The notes under the pieces are model-generated. The model did not search any database. It saw only the letters and a program-made list of their open reading frames with translations, and was not told the origin of the DNA. Both the position numbers and the translations under genes were made by a program. Positions 49,865-61,050 of a stretch of 64,000 nt of DNA are shown one piece after another (position 1 is the first letter of the stretch; each line of letters starts with the position of its first letter). This DNA is from Costus lasius (Eukaryota; Streptophyta; Magnoliopsida; Zingiberales; Costaceae), in contig CM050453.2 of assembly GCA_027563935.2 (NCBI GenBank), positions 88,696,665-88,760,664 of the forward strand, given 5' to 3'.

Positions 49865-50276
49865 GCAAGCTAACGATGTCGCATAGCCAGAGAAACAAAG
49901 ATGATGAACTAGAGTTAGCTCTGTTTGATTTGCTCACAATCAGAACAACAACGGAGGACTTCTCAAATGCAAATATAATCGGACATGGAGGATTTGGCCC
50001 AGTTTACAAGGTAATATCATCTTTTACTACAAACATAAATCTACCTAAATTGTTATAATTCGCAGGGAAAATTGAAAGATGGAATTGAGATTGCTGTCAA
50101 AAGGCTGTCTAAAGATTCTCACCAGGGCATTGATGAGTTCAAAATCGAAGTTCAGCTAATTGCCAAACTACAACACAAAAATCTAGTTTGATTGCTTGGC
50201 TATTGCACTGAGGAGGAGGAACGAATATTGGTCTATGAATATATGCAAAACAACAGTTTAGATTCTTTTATTTTTG
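49865..50276 (+). pseudogene. Gene B kinase N-lobe exons
   Basis: Two exons (49,865-50,010 and 50,066-50,276) encode [30 protein letters not shown] (glycine loop, with His at the second place), [19 protein letters not shown] (ATP-binding Lys) and [20 protein letters not shown] at 50,189 replaces the Arg codon of LVRLLG. Confidence 0.9.
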
Positions 50277-53149
50277 GTATAACCTTGCAACCTTTATTTT
50301 TTCAGTTCATATTGTGCAAATCTATTTAATATAGGATTCACACTTCATAAAATACCAAATAACCAATACTATATCATAACTTTCATTAAATTTAAAAAAT
50401 AATACTAATACTACATGCAATATATAATGAGTAATCAGGATCACATGTAGTCATCGATATAGTAAGTATTGTAGGATATATTTTGAGCATAAAACTCAAC
50501 TTTACTATAATTTTGATTCACATAGTAAGGATGCAATTCATTTTTTAAGTATATTTATTGTTATTCTATTAGAAAGATTAGAAATATCAAATTAGTATTC
50601 ATCATCTTATGTCATGTATCATATTTGAATAACTCATTGAAGTTGCTTTTACATTAGTCCCTTCAACAAATGGTGCTAGATAAAGTCATACATTGCATGG
50701 TCTTATTTGGTGGCTAATCTAATTAGAACTTCATTGCAGTTGCATTGAAATACAACATGCATACTGAGTTCATAGGGTAGTTTGACAAACATCCTAGGAA
50801 AAAATGGAAAATAGTTAATGGAAGCTTGATTTTAACTCTCATGTAATTTACATATGGGGGATGTTTATTTAACACAGTCTCATTTATCTATGATGTGAGA
50901 TGATTTTACACAAGTTGCTATGATATATCTATGAACAAATAATCCGTGGTAGCCTACATGCAACAAAAAGAACATTCTTGTTCATACTATAATGATGTAT
51001 GTAGCATGGCGCCAAAGGTCTGAATCTAGTCAAGGGAAGGATAGTCTACTATTTCAAGATGCACAACAAAAAGGTTGAGCAATAAATCAAAAGATAAACT
51101 ATATATATATATATATATATATGGTCTACCCAACTTGCTCACCTACTCTATTTCGTCATCTACCATCAACAACTCAGCAAGTCTACAACTCAAAATTTTC
51201 TCATTGTTTTGGTGCCTTATTGCCTCACTACCTTAGTGTCTTGCTACCTTGTTGTCTCTCTACCTCAGTGTCTTGTTTTGTGGTAGCATGTTGTGTCACT
51301 TATTTACTAAGTGGCTCGTATTCGGATCAAGCATAAACATATCACCAATCAAGTATAACACAACTCATTATGACTCATATTAGATTGTCAGCCCTACAAT
51401 TACTCATGAATTATAGTGTGTACAACATACTACATTTAAATGAGACTAGGCAAATCTAGAAATATATGAAAATAATTGACCAATGAATAGAATTTCTCCA
51501 AATGAAATTTGATGGATAATCATGAGCGAATTATGGGAAGACCTAACATTGTTTGCTTGGAAGGGGTGATTGGATCGTTGATATACTTCTTTATGCACAA
51601 CAATGCTTATGCATGTCTAGATGTAAGCCAGGTTTGAATTTGGATGTTGTAGACGACAAGAAGTACAAGCATCATATGTAACTAGGTAGTAGAAAAGTGC
51701 TTGTAGACAATGAAGAAAGAGAAGCTTCACATGCAACTAGGTAGTAGAAAGGATGTTTAATGCAGTGGTAGACCACGTACTATGAAAATTCGAACTCACA
51801 CCATATGTTAATTTATTTATAGAAATAAAATTAAATCAATCATATTATTTAGAATCATACTTTTTAATTCACAAATCCCTATTAATTCTAATCTTTGCTC
51901 TAAAATCTAAGCATATAATTGGAAAAATTAGGTTGACTTAGTAGTGATCGATATCTTGATAATCTTTATAGTGATCTGATTGCTTCAAATATGCACAAAT
52001 CAATTGCAGCTGCAAGATAAAATATGGACCGTTGCTTTTTAGATCGGATGTAGACCATCTGATCTCACATATCAAATATAGATTGTTGATTACACCAATC
52101 ATATATGAACCATCAGATCGATTTGACAAGGGGTCTAGACTGTCGAAAGTAGAAATAGTTCTCCTCCTTTTCGCCCACATCCAAGATGAAAGGATTTGTT
52201 GCCGCCCATTGTCCGACGCTCGATGGAGCTGCTTTGGATGGAAGTTCATTGCACCAAGATGAAGTGATGGCTAAATTATGGGACTGGCAGGTAGCAGATC
52301 AGTAGTGAGTTGGCTAGAACAAAGGCGGCTCGGATGAAAATGGACGGATCCTTCCACTCTCGATTTGCACAATATTGGAGAAGTTGTGGCCGACGTTTGA
52401 ACTTAATCAAACGGCTAGATGTCAAGTTCATTGAGAATGGGTATGGGTCACGGGTTCTAAAAAGAACTAGGCGACCCTTACAATTAGTGATATGCAACAA
52501 TATGCAACATGTTTGGAGGAGGTTCATCGGATAAGATCAGTGTTGGAGTGAGGGAACTGAATAAGATTGTGTGTTCGGTATGGAGTGAGGGAACTGAGTG
52601 AGCTCGTGCGTGTGTGTATTAGCTTGTCAATGGTCCAATGTGACCGTTGGATTAGTCATTCCCAAGTGTCTAAACCTCATCAAATTATAGAAGAGAGTCA
52701 TGCAATAAACATATTCTAGCCATGAACACAAACTCTATCTGGCTGGAACTATGAAAATTGCTTGTTTATGAGAGAGGCATGTAAGTAGCCCAAAACATTT
52801 GTCCATGCATGCTCATACGAGGGACATGCATATGAAGTTGGAGATTAGTGTGGCTTATATACAAAAGTATATTTGAATAATTGTTGAAGACAGACATGAA
52901 AGAATGAGTGCTAAAGAGAAAATCTCTTGGTTATAATCCATCATGCGTCCACTGTATGATTTGATCAAATACCAATGTTCTACTAAAACCCAACAGGTAA
53001 TCAAATTCATTGAAATCAAACTTAATCTAATTCTCCTACTATATCTATTTTTGATCCATTATGTAGCCATATTACAAGTATTGCATTTCATTGTGTTTGA
53101 CTTTGAATGCACTACCCTTATGACCTAGATATGAATTTTGAAAAAAAAC
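50277..53149. other. Intron of gene B, mostly unassigned
   Basis: The first 260 bp are homologous to the same intron in gene A (15,889-16,135). After that I see no gene. There is a (TA)11 run at 51,099-51,121 and, at 52,040-52,130, several words like accatctgatctcac and accatcagatcgattt that recall the array at 24.1-24.8 kb. Confidence 0.45.
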
Positions 53150-54553
53150 TGATGACATGTAAAAATATGATATTTCGTGACTCAATTTTATTCTTATTTT
53201 AGAGCATAATGCATGTTTCATCTCATTTATTTACTCAAATGCTTCATATTCTTCAGAACCTTCACTTTTCCTCTGTTTTAATGAAATGCAGGTATTTGGC
53301 CTCAAAATCGATAGAATTTGGAGAATCTGAAGGTATGAGACGATTTCCCATGATGAGACGAAGCTACACACTAAATTTCAGCTCAAACGGAGCTTTTTAC
53401 AGAGTACACGGCCATGGGTGTGCATCCATGCACGGCCGTGCATCGTAAGTCATCAGAATCTGCTTAACCGAGCCGTACACGGGCGTGCCCGTGCACCGAT
53501 ACACGGTCGTGCATCGTCCCGCGCAGTTCGACAGGTGCTCGGTATTTTGCCGGTAACTTTCTATTTTGGGCTCGAAATTGGACGAAATTTTGGGAGGACC
53601 TTCCCAACTAAGCCACGAACGTTTTGGGACTGAAATCATCGGATTTGGTCAAGCAACGAGGGAGAACGAAGCAAAAGGGTGAGACCTTAGGGTTTTGGGC
53701 GATTTTCTGATCGGCGACACTGTTCCAGCCGGTTTTCTTCGTTGTTCCGGCGTGGATCTTCGTGCTGAGCCGTCTCCAATCAAGGATCTACCATCCCCTT
53801 TGGTTTGATTTTGTTTACATGAGAGATTTGATGTATTTCACGATGTATATGTTAGCGTAAACTCTCTTTTTGGGGTTTGGGCGTAGCCCGCTGTATGAAT
53901 GTTGAATATTAAAGTTTGGTCTATATATTTCTCTATTTATCTTTGTTCTTATTCATGTTTAGGATGTTTTAATTCTTGCTTACATACTGGTCATATATAT
54001 ACATGCTTTAGAAGTCGAGGGAAGGACTGAGAGGTGAACCTTGACATTCGGAACCCCTAGATTGGACTGGTGATTTCATGTTGCGAGAGCACTCAAAATC
54101 ACCCGAGGAACCCTAATTCTTCACAGATCCCATTGGATTCGCCTTAACCCTGGTAAGCCACGAGAGTAAGAGACTCGATAAGACGGATACCGGACCGTGT
54201 CCTGAGAGGGAGCGCGTCTGTACCCTAGGAAGCATTACCTTAAGAACTTAGATGAAACTTTATTTAAAATATCAAACTCTAATATTTATGCATGCTTCAG
54301 TGTGGTGAAACCTAAAACCCCGAATCCCTCTCATAATCGTAAAACCCCGATTGCTTTGCTTTCTTCTCTGCTTGATTTTATCTGTTTTAGTTTAATTACT
54401 TGCACTAGGATTTTAGACAATTCTCCCTTAATCGGTAACCTAGCTATTGATTGACTGATTAGTTGATACTTGACTCTAGTCCCTGTGCGTTCGATCTTAT
54501 TTATTACGCGATAGACCGTGCACTTGTGGTAGCAGCCGTTTAGGCCCCTATCA
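53150..54553 (+). mobile_element. Solo LTR, about 1.4 kb, with internal palindromes
   Basis: The start TGATGACATGTAAAAATATG resembles the start of the solo LTR at 6,206 (TGATGATACC). Near the end it has ccctgtgcgttcgatctt and gtgcacttgtgg, the same kind of terminal phrases. The flanks AAAAC (53,145-53,149) and GAAAC (54,554-54,558) agree at four of five bases, so the target duplication is probable but not exact. No internal domain is present. Confidence 0.6.
53400..53515 (+). repeat. ACGGCCGTGC-type palindromes inside the solo LTR
   Basis: Palindromes follow one another: ATGCACGGCCGTGCAT at about 53,428 (perfect), CACGGGCGTGCCCGTG at about 53,479, and degenerate forms tacacggccatgggtgtgca at 53,405 and acacggtcgtgca at 53,501. 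Confidence 0.8.
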
Positions 54554-54558
54554 GAAAC

Positions 54559-55288
54559 TCATCTCTATAGAGGAGAGTGATGTAAATATCCTTAGTTTTG
54601 ACTCCCTCACAAGACACAATAACCTAATAATTAGTTGTTATCTTTGATTTCATATTTGCTAAAAGCTTGGCAATGCCAATGTTGCATGTTACTTCATGAA
54701 ACCACTAATGGCATCACCATTATTATTATTTACCATGATACTCTCTAATCCATCCATGTAGAAGATTTTGTTGCTTGGGATGAGAGTCGATGATGATTTC
54801 ATCATCATATGGCTAATGGAACCAAGAGGAAAGGCAATAGATTCCAATTTTACTTAAAACAAGGTGATTGAGAGGGATAGAAGAAGCAAAGGTTGAAGAT
54901 TATGAGGTGGATGATACTAATGAAGGGAATCAAGAAGACACCACCTACCAATAGTATATTACTTGTCAAGAAGAGTTCTCACCACTAATAAAATCTGAGT
55001 AGCCAAGGCTTAATATTGAGGTTAAGCTAGGTGACAATGTAATCTTATAGATGATAGGGGTTAGAGGTTGTTAAAAGAGATTGTGTACACTATATAGCAA
55101 AGCGAACAAACATGTCGTAATAACTCACTAATATATAATTAATTTAAAATTTAGTATATGTAATTATTTAACGTATTTTTTTGCAATTTTAAAAATTTTC
55201 ATATGCTAAAAATATTCGATCAATGAAACTTTGGGTATCAAAAGAATCATTACACATGAAGCTAACAAAAGATGAAAAACTTGACCAG
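54559..55288. other. Intron of gene B between solo LTR and C-lobe exons
   Basis: No element is identified at 54,559-55,070. From about 55,080 the sequence matches gene A intron from 21,150 on (gcaaag..aacaaacatgtc, gaagctaac..aaagatgaaaaact). Confidence 0.45.
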
Positions 55289-56126
55289 ATAATAACAAAG
55301 GTCGACTACTAGATTGGAAAAGGTGACTTGAAATTATCAAAGGAATTGCTCGCGGACTTCTTTACCTGCACCATGATTCTAGATTGAAAATAATACATAG
55401 AGATCTCAAAACAAGCAATATTCTACTTGACAAGGAGATGAACCCAAAAATTTCAGACTTTGGGATTGCAAAAATTTTCAAGGTGGATCAAAATGCAGAT
55501 AATACTAGAAGAATAGTTGGTACATAGTAAGTTTATTTCTATTCAAACACATATGCAACTTGTTATCATTTCAAAGAAATAAATATATATTATGAATGCA
55601 TGCAGTGGATATATGTCACCAGAGTATACCATGGAAGGTCTTTTTTCAGAGAAATCTGACATGTTTAGCTTTGGTGTTATACTACTAGAAATTTTAAGCA
55701 GCAAGAGGAGTAGGACAGCGGATCAATCAACACCTCACAAGAATCTTATTCAACAAGTACCATATGAACTTTATCTCAATAAACTTATCCTTCATAATTT
55801 ATTTTTATCATTCTACTATGTGCTTTTATATACTCTTGTAGGCATTCGAATTATGGAGAGAAGTTAGATGCTTGGAGTTAGTAGATGAAGCAATGAGAGA
55901 ATATTTTCTCAAGTCTAAAGTCCAAAGATTTATCCATGTGGCTCTACTATGCGTACAAGACGAAAGAGGTGATAGACCGACAATGGAAAATGTGGTTTTA
56001 ATATTAAGTAGTGAAGACATTATGTTTCTTGAACCTAGTAGCATTGCTTTGCATGCAACAAATAATTTTGAAAAGAATTGGAGTTCTAACAATGAAATCA
56101 GTGTAACACTATTAGAAGGTCGATGA
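55289..56126 (+). pseudogene. Gene B kinase C-lobe exons
   Basis: Three exons encode [20 protein letters not shown] (catalytic loop), [39 protein letters not shown] and the last exon from [18 protein letters not shown] to SVTLLEGR and a natural stop. Catalytic residues are intact here. The only lesion is TGA at 55,324, from an Arg codon (CGA) kept as CGA in gene A. Confidence 0.92.
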
Positions 56127-56529
56127 AACAATATCCACCACACCATGTAAATTATTAAGGATGGTAGTTAGTTTTTAATTTTCAAAGTTAAATACATGGT
56201 TATTACAATATATGGTTGTTATTTTTCTTAGAATTGAATGTAAAACATATCAGTATGGCTCATGATTATTTTAATTAGATAATTACATGCAATAGGAAAC
56301 CTAATTATCATTCTCTAGTTTACTTCCTACCTGCCATTTTAGCAACCATCGACTTCTCTACCATGTGTCCTTCATAGTACAAGCCATGACCACACTTTGA
56401 ATGAATACCCATTATCTATGTATAAACCTACACCACCATTACACCAACACTAGAGAGCTATCCTTATCCTCTATGATTATATCATAGTAGTCACCCTCGC
56501 CTCTTGTAGCCATTCAACATCCATATTCC

Positions 56530-56738
56530 CAGTGGCGGATTTAGGACCCAAAGTTATATGGGGGCAATTATTATTTGGGGGGCAACTAGAAAAATAAAAA
56601 TTTATTGAGTAGGAGCAAATCAAAATTTACATGCATATAATATCATATAATATTATAAATATGTATTTATATGTATCTAATTTTAAAAATTGAGTGGGGG
56701 CATTTGCCCACACTCACAAGTACGTGGCTCCGCCACTG
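56530..56738. mobile_element. hAT miniature element, 209 bp
   Basis: The ends CAGTGGCGGATTTAGG and, on the minus strand, CAGTGGCGGAGCCACG form the inverted repeat. The 8-bp duplication CATATTCC lies on both sides (56,522-56,529 and 56,739-56,746). No coding capacity. Confidence 0.92.
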
Positions 56739-56801
56739 CATATTCCCACGTATTCATCCCTCTCATGTCCAACTCGATTCAACACAAAGCATGCTACTAT
56801 G

Positions 56802-57361
56802 TAGGCCTAGCAAAAAATTATACGACCCGCCAACACGACACGACACGACACGACACGAGTTTTCGCGGGTTTGGGTTTAACATAATCGTGTTTCGTGTCA
56901 TTATCGTGTCGACCCGTTTATGACACGCTAAAATTCGTGTCGTGTCGTGTCGTGTCGCGGGTTGACCCGTCTAACCCATATATAATATATATTATATAAA
57001 ATTAATAATTTATAGATAATTTTAATATAGTGAGTTACACAGGTTATTCGTGTCGTGTCGTGTCAACCGTGTCATCTAATAACTTTATATTATAAATCGT
57101 GTCGTGTTGTGTCATCTAATAACTTTATATTATAAATCGTGTCAGTCGTGTCGTGTCGTGTCATGTTATGTGACACGACCTATTTATTAAACGTGTTAAT
57201 CGTGTCGTGTCGTGTCACCTGTGAAATAAGCGGGTCGTGTCTGTGTTTCGTATATTGACACGTATACATAAACGGGTCGTGTTCGTGTCAAGCACAATCG
57301 TGTCACGTGTCAAGTATGACACGACACGTTATGACACGTGAAACACGAATTGCCACCCCTA
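56802..57361. mobile_element. hAT miniature element, 560 bp, with (GTGTC)n subterminal repeats
   Basis: The ends TAGGCCTAGCAA and, on the minus strand, TAGGGGTGGCAA are inverted repeats, with the 8-bp duplication CTACTATG on both sides (56,794-56,801 and 57,362-57,369). More than forty cgtgt or acacg words, often as cgtgtcgtgtcgtgt, fill the element, on one strand at the left end and the other at the right end. Confidence 0.92.
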
Positions 57362-57407
57362 CTACTATGGAATCTTTGTCATTGTTAAGGCTCCCCCAAT
57401 AGGCATA

Positions 57408-57923
57408 GGCCCTATTTTGCATAATTAGTTAACTACTTTTGCTGGTCTAAATAGCAGATTTTTTAAAAGCTGAAGTGTTTTTTGGTTCCAAACCCAGAAG
57501 CAGTATGCGTTTGGAAAAGCTGAGAGTGAGCTATTTTTGGCTGCTTTATATCTATAGTAATATTTTCTTTTTATATCTCATGTCCACAACTACATTCATG
57601 TGGCCTTTCATTGGAATTTTTTTTTTAAAAAAATTATTATTTTAATATAAATTATTTTCTATTATTATTTAAAATTTTTCATTTTATAAAAATTTTAGCA
57701 AAAAATTAATATTATTTTAATAAAAATTATTAATATTAAATTTAATTTTTAATTTAAAATTATTTATTACAATTACTTTAGTTTTATTTTTTATGTTTAA
57801 AAAAAAATTTGACCAACATAATAATTTACCCAAATACCTTTTAATTTTTCCAACTAGCTACTTTTCAATCTATACTTTTTCAAGCAATAAAAGCTAAAAG
57901 TTTCAGGCATATCAAATGAAACC
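57408..57923. mobile_element. Possible miniature TIR element
   Basis: The left end aggccctattttgcat and the minus-strand right end aaggtttcatttgatat are loosely alike, and the interior has aaaagctgaag and ggaaaagctgag near the left and caagcaataaaagct near the right, motifs shared with other miniature elements here. No target duplication was found. Confidence 0.35.
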
Positions 57924-57929
57924 TTGGTC

Positions 57930-59033
57930 GTTTCCATGAACAAGCAGCATCCCCTTAAGGAAGAACATGACCCTTTCCCCCCTTACCACCATCAATTGTG
58001 CCAATTAAACATTAGTACCTTTGCTAGCACTATCAAACTTCCCTACCTCATCACCTCCACCCACATGATCTTTAATGAGTAGTTCTACTCACATCATGTA
58101 GTTCCCTATCTAGGGATGACAATATGGCGGCAATCTATATATTGTGGCAACATTAGTCATCCACAAAGAAGATATTATCAAAAAATTTTATCAATGCTGC
58201 ACTTCTCAATTAGAGAAGGCTAACATATTTAATTATTTTATCATTACTAGTGTCGCACTCTATTTTTCCTCCACCTCCACGTCAGCCACTTATGCTCCGA
58301 ATAATGTGCCGAAATCAAAATCTACCCTCAAAATCATATTTTCACCCTTACTTCTTAGATGCAAGCGGGACCTGCCCCATATATATAGTAATAGAAAATC
58401 CTAGACAACTCTCATCAAGTAGAATGTGTTTCGAGTGCAGAATCCACAATCCGTAAAGGATTATCCATTATGATTCTTCTCAAACCCGTGGGCTACACAG
58501 GCTGTCTTTCACATTCAATAATGAGATATTATGAGCCCATTAACTATGTTGAACCATTTATTTTTACTCATATATACATATTTTGGGTAAGGTCAAAATT
58601 AACATTAAAATCGTGAATGAAAATTAAATTAACAAAAAAGAGCAATTGAATTTATTTTGACCGAGTAGAAAATTGAAGGCGGGCCAAAAAAAAAAGAAAA
58701 AAGAAAATCAATCAAATAAATAAACAAGGGAAGGAATCGGATGTGCCAAAATTGGGAAGTTAAAGGGAAGAAGAATCGAATGTGTTAAAATTAAAAATAA
58801 GGAAATGATATATGGGAGAAAGTAATAAAAAAGGAGAGAAATTGGATTGCACCATATTCACGCTTGGCAAGAAAAAAAGAAAGGAAAGCAATAAAACAAA
58901 TAGGGAAGTAAGTCATCATGGAATAATTAATTGCGGATCTCATGCCACAATTAAAGAGGCGGCAAATATTTTTATAAAAAGGGGACTCTGGCGTCCAAAG
59001 AAAAAAAAAAGGGCGGGGGCTGCAAATTGGAGA
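57930..59033. other. Unassigned spacer
   Basis: No gene or element is recognised. The part from 58,620 is purine-rich with many gaaagga and aaaaagaaa runs, similar in style to 61,413-61,690 on the other side of the hAT element, so both may be halves of one old sequence. Confidence 0.35.
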
Positions 59034-59642
59034 GCCGAAGGTAGGGGTGGCCATGGGCCGTGGGCCTGCCTCAGCCTGACTCCTGGCGGGCCATGCCTGG
59101 CACGGCCCGATTGTAACCGTGCCGTGCCGGGCACGGCCCGATTGTAACCGTGCCGTGCCGGGCACGGCCCGATTGTAACCGTGCCGTGCCAGGCACGGCA
59201 TGACAGAAAAATACTTGGGCCCGGCACGGCCCGCGACACGTTTAGGCGTGCCGGCCCAAGCACAGTTCAACTTCTGGATGGCTCGGATCCGGCACGCGGG
59301 CCAGATTCGGCACGCGGGCTATGGTCGGCCCAGCGGGCCATGCCAGGCACGGGCCGAATTTGACCCATGGGCCGACTTTGGCCCGCTTCATTAAAATAAA
59401 TTTTAAAAATAAATAAAATATTAATAAAATAAGAAATTGAGAATTATGTATTTTGCATATTTTTTTAAAGAATATTTAATTATTATTTAATTAATTATTT
59501 TATTTTAAAAATATATAATTTTAATTTTAATATATTTTATTAAATTAATATTAATTTATTTATTAACAATACTAACAACACATGACTAAAGTTAAAACCA
59601 ACTCGATTAAATTTCATATTCATAAATTATACATTTAAGCTT

Positions 59643-60724
59643 AAATCAATTGCCGACATAATGGGCATGGCATACACAATTGACCCGTAGCCAACTACAC
59701 AAGCAGCTACTATGGAAGATATGCGAGCATTGTGTTAAGCATACTTGCACTCCGTGCTCCATCTTCTCTATGCATATTGCGTACTCCATGTTTTCAGCTC
59801 TACCTCCTTCTTCAATAATAAAAAACTCAAGTAACTCTTGTGCTTGGTTTGTTTCGATATATTGCTCCGGCTCATCGTTGATATTATCACTATTCTTCTC
59901 ACTATCACTTATTTCTAGGGGTGTCCAAAATTCGGGTCAAACCGAAAAACCGAACCAAACCGAACCGAAATTTTCGGTTCGGTTCGGTTCAAACCAAGTT
60001 CGGTTCGGTTCGGTTCGGTTTAAAATAGTTAAAAAAATTTCGGTTCGGTTTTCGGTTTGAAAAGTTCGGTTCGGTTCGGTTTTCAGTTTGAACCGAACAA
60101 ACTCAATTTTAAATATAATATTATTATTTTTATATAAAATATAAAATATTATTATTTTTAATTATATAAAATATATTATATTATTATTTTAATTATATAA
60201 AATATATTATATTATTGTTTTTATTAAAAATTAATAATATAAAAGTATAAATAAATTAAATATATATTTATATAATAAATTTCGGTTTATTCGGTTTAAA
60301 CCGAACCGAACCGAATAATTCGGTTCGGTTTTGATTCGGTTTTTACCTAATTCGGTTCGAGTTCGGTTTATTACCATCATAATCGGTTCGGTTCGGTTTG
60401 GACAAGTTCGGTTCGGTTCGGTTCGGTTCGAACCGTTTGGACAGCCCTACTTATTTCAAAGTCCTCAACCTCTATCTCAATCTCAACCCCAGAAGGGGAG
60501 GGAGAAGCCAAAAATTCTTGTCTTGCATGATCAGATAAGTGGATAAAGTGTTCTTCAAACTTGAATACATCAATTCGTATAATTTGACTAACACGTTCGA
60601 TAATACTTAAAATAGTGATTCTCCATTGATCAGCATTGAAGAAATTTAAGGTAAATGTAAGGAAGATTGAACGTTGAGAATTTGGCATAATGATAATTAT
60701 CTTCACTCTTCTATTATCTGTCAT
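59643..60724 (-). pseudogene. RING-H2 finger protein, captured in a hAT element and split by another
   Basis: RING-H2 proteins usually act as E3 ubiquitin ligases. The minus-strand frame starts with ATG at 60,724, runs to 60,450, is interrupted by the hAT element at 59,916-60,449, and continues in phase from 59,915. The second part contains ICIEKMEHGVQVCLTQ, CSHIFHSSC and WLRVNC, a clear RING-H2 core (C..H..H..C spacing). Two lesions are seen: the first zinc ligand is Tyr (MEYAIC where Cys-Ala-Ile-Cys is usual), and a 5-bp duplication of the atgcc type near 59,660 shifts the frame before the final CPLCRQLI and stop at 59,643. N-terminal residues include a basic stretch and an acidic, Glu-rich linker. 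It has no introns. Function is lost in this copy. Confidence 0.75.
59916..60449. mobile_element. hAT miniature element, 534 bp, with (TTCGG)n repeats
   Basis: The ends TAGGGGTGTCCAAAA and, on the minus strand, TAGGGCTGTCCAAACGG are inverted repeats with the 8-bp duplication CTTATTTC on both sides (59,908-59,915 and 60,450-60,457). Long runs of ggttcggttcgg and the reverse aaccgaaccgaa fill both ends; the centre is AT-rich. Removing it together with one copy of the duplication restores the reading phase of the surrounding RING frame. Confidence 0.95.
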
Positions 60725-60851
60725 TTTTCTCTATGCCTTGTGCTCGTGCTCACCACGTGATAATTATATTATAAAAGTAAATTAATTTAATACTTACTTG
60801 ATCTTCTCCACGTCTAGTCACGTGGTGAGCACGAGGCATAGAGAAAAATGA
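60721..60851. repeat. Inverted repeat at the start of the RING frame
   Basis: The arm 60,721-60,760 (tcatttttctctatgcctt, tgctcgtgctcaccacgtga) pairs with 60,818-60,851 (tcacgtggtgagcacgagg, catagagaaaaatga). The arms are identical except for six extra bases in the left one; the loop is 57 bp. The repeat includes the ATG region of the RING frame. Confidence 0.9.
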
Positions 60852-61029
60852 CTAGTCTAGACCGAGAGAGCATTGAATTCTTGATAGCTAGAAATAAGCT
60901 TAAGTTTGAGTTCAATTAAGAAACTAATTGTAATTCAAGACTTAGAAAAGAGATTAAGAGAGTATTAAGAGAGAATAAGAAATTATTCCAAAGCTAGTTG
61001 GAAACTTGTGTGAAGAAATGAGAGGGTTG

Positions 61030-61050
61030 GGGGGTCAATTTATAGGGATG
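61030..61050 (-). promoter_or_regulatory. TATA-like promoter of the captured RING frame
   Basis: On the minus strand ccctataaattgacc is followed by a pyrimidine-rich leader (caaccctctcatttcttcac) and then about 310 bp to the RING ATG. The arrangement looks like the promoter and leader of a plant hAT gene. Activity is inferred. Confidence 0.4.

Larger units (their letters stand above)
37947..56126 (+). pseudogene. G-type lectin S-receptor-like Ser/Thr kinase, full-length pseudogene (gene B)
   Basis: All eight exons of an S-domain receptor kinase can be placed with matching GT/AG sites and phases: 37,947-38,016 (signal peptide), 43,275-44,442 (lectin, S-locus glycoprotein, PAN), 44,864-44,977 (membrane), 49,865-50,010, 50,066-50,276, 55,289-55,526, 55,606-55,756 and 55,842-56,126 (kinase). 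Lesions are TGA at 43,427 (in the VWVANRD-like motif), a one-base frameshift near 43,440, TAG at 44,388, TGA at 44,953 (in the membrane exon), TGA at 50,189 and TGA at 55,324. Most are single transitions from Trp, Gln or Arg codons, compatible with decay of methylated DNA. Introns of 5.3, 4.9 and 5.0 kb are full of transposons. The C-terminus (SVTLLEGR) is normal, unlike gene A. Confidence 0.92.

Noticed and set aside
54559..55080. Possible gypsy gag end on the plus strand (acidic stretch near 54,890-54,960)
   Set aside because: Resemblance is too weak and broken to be kept.
58791..59270. Minus-strand frame of 159 codons
   Set aside because: Most of it is the subterminal cacggcccg repeat of the hAT element, which translates into a repetitive peptide.
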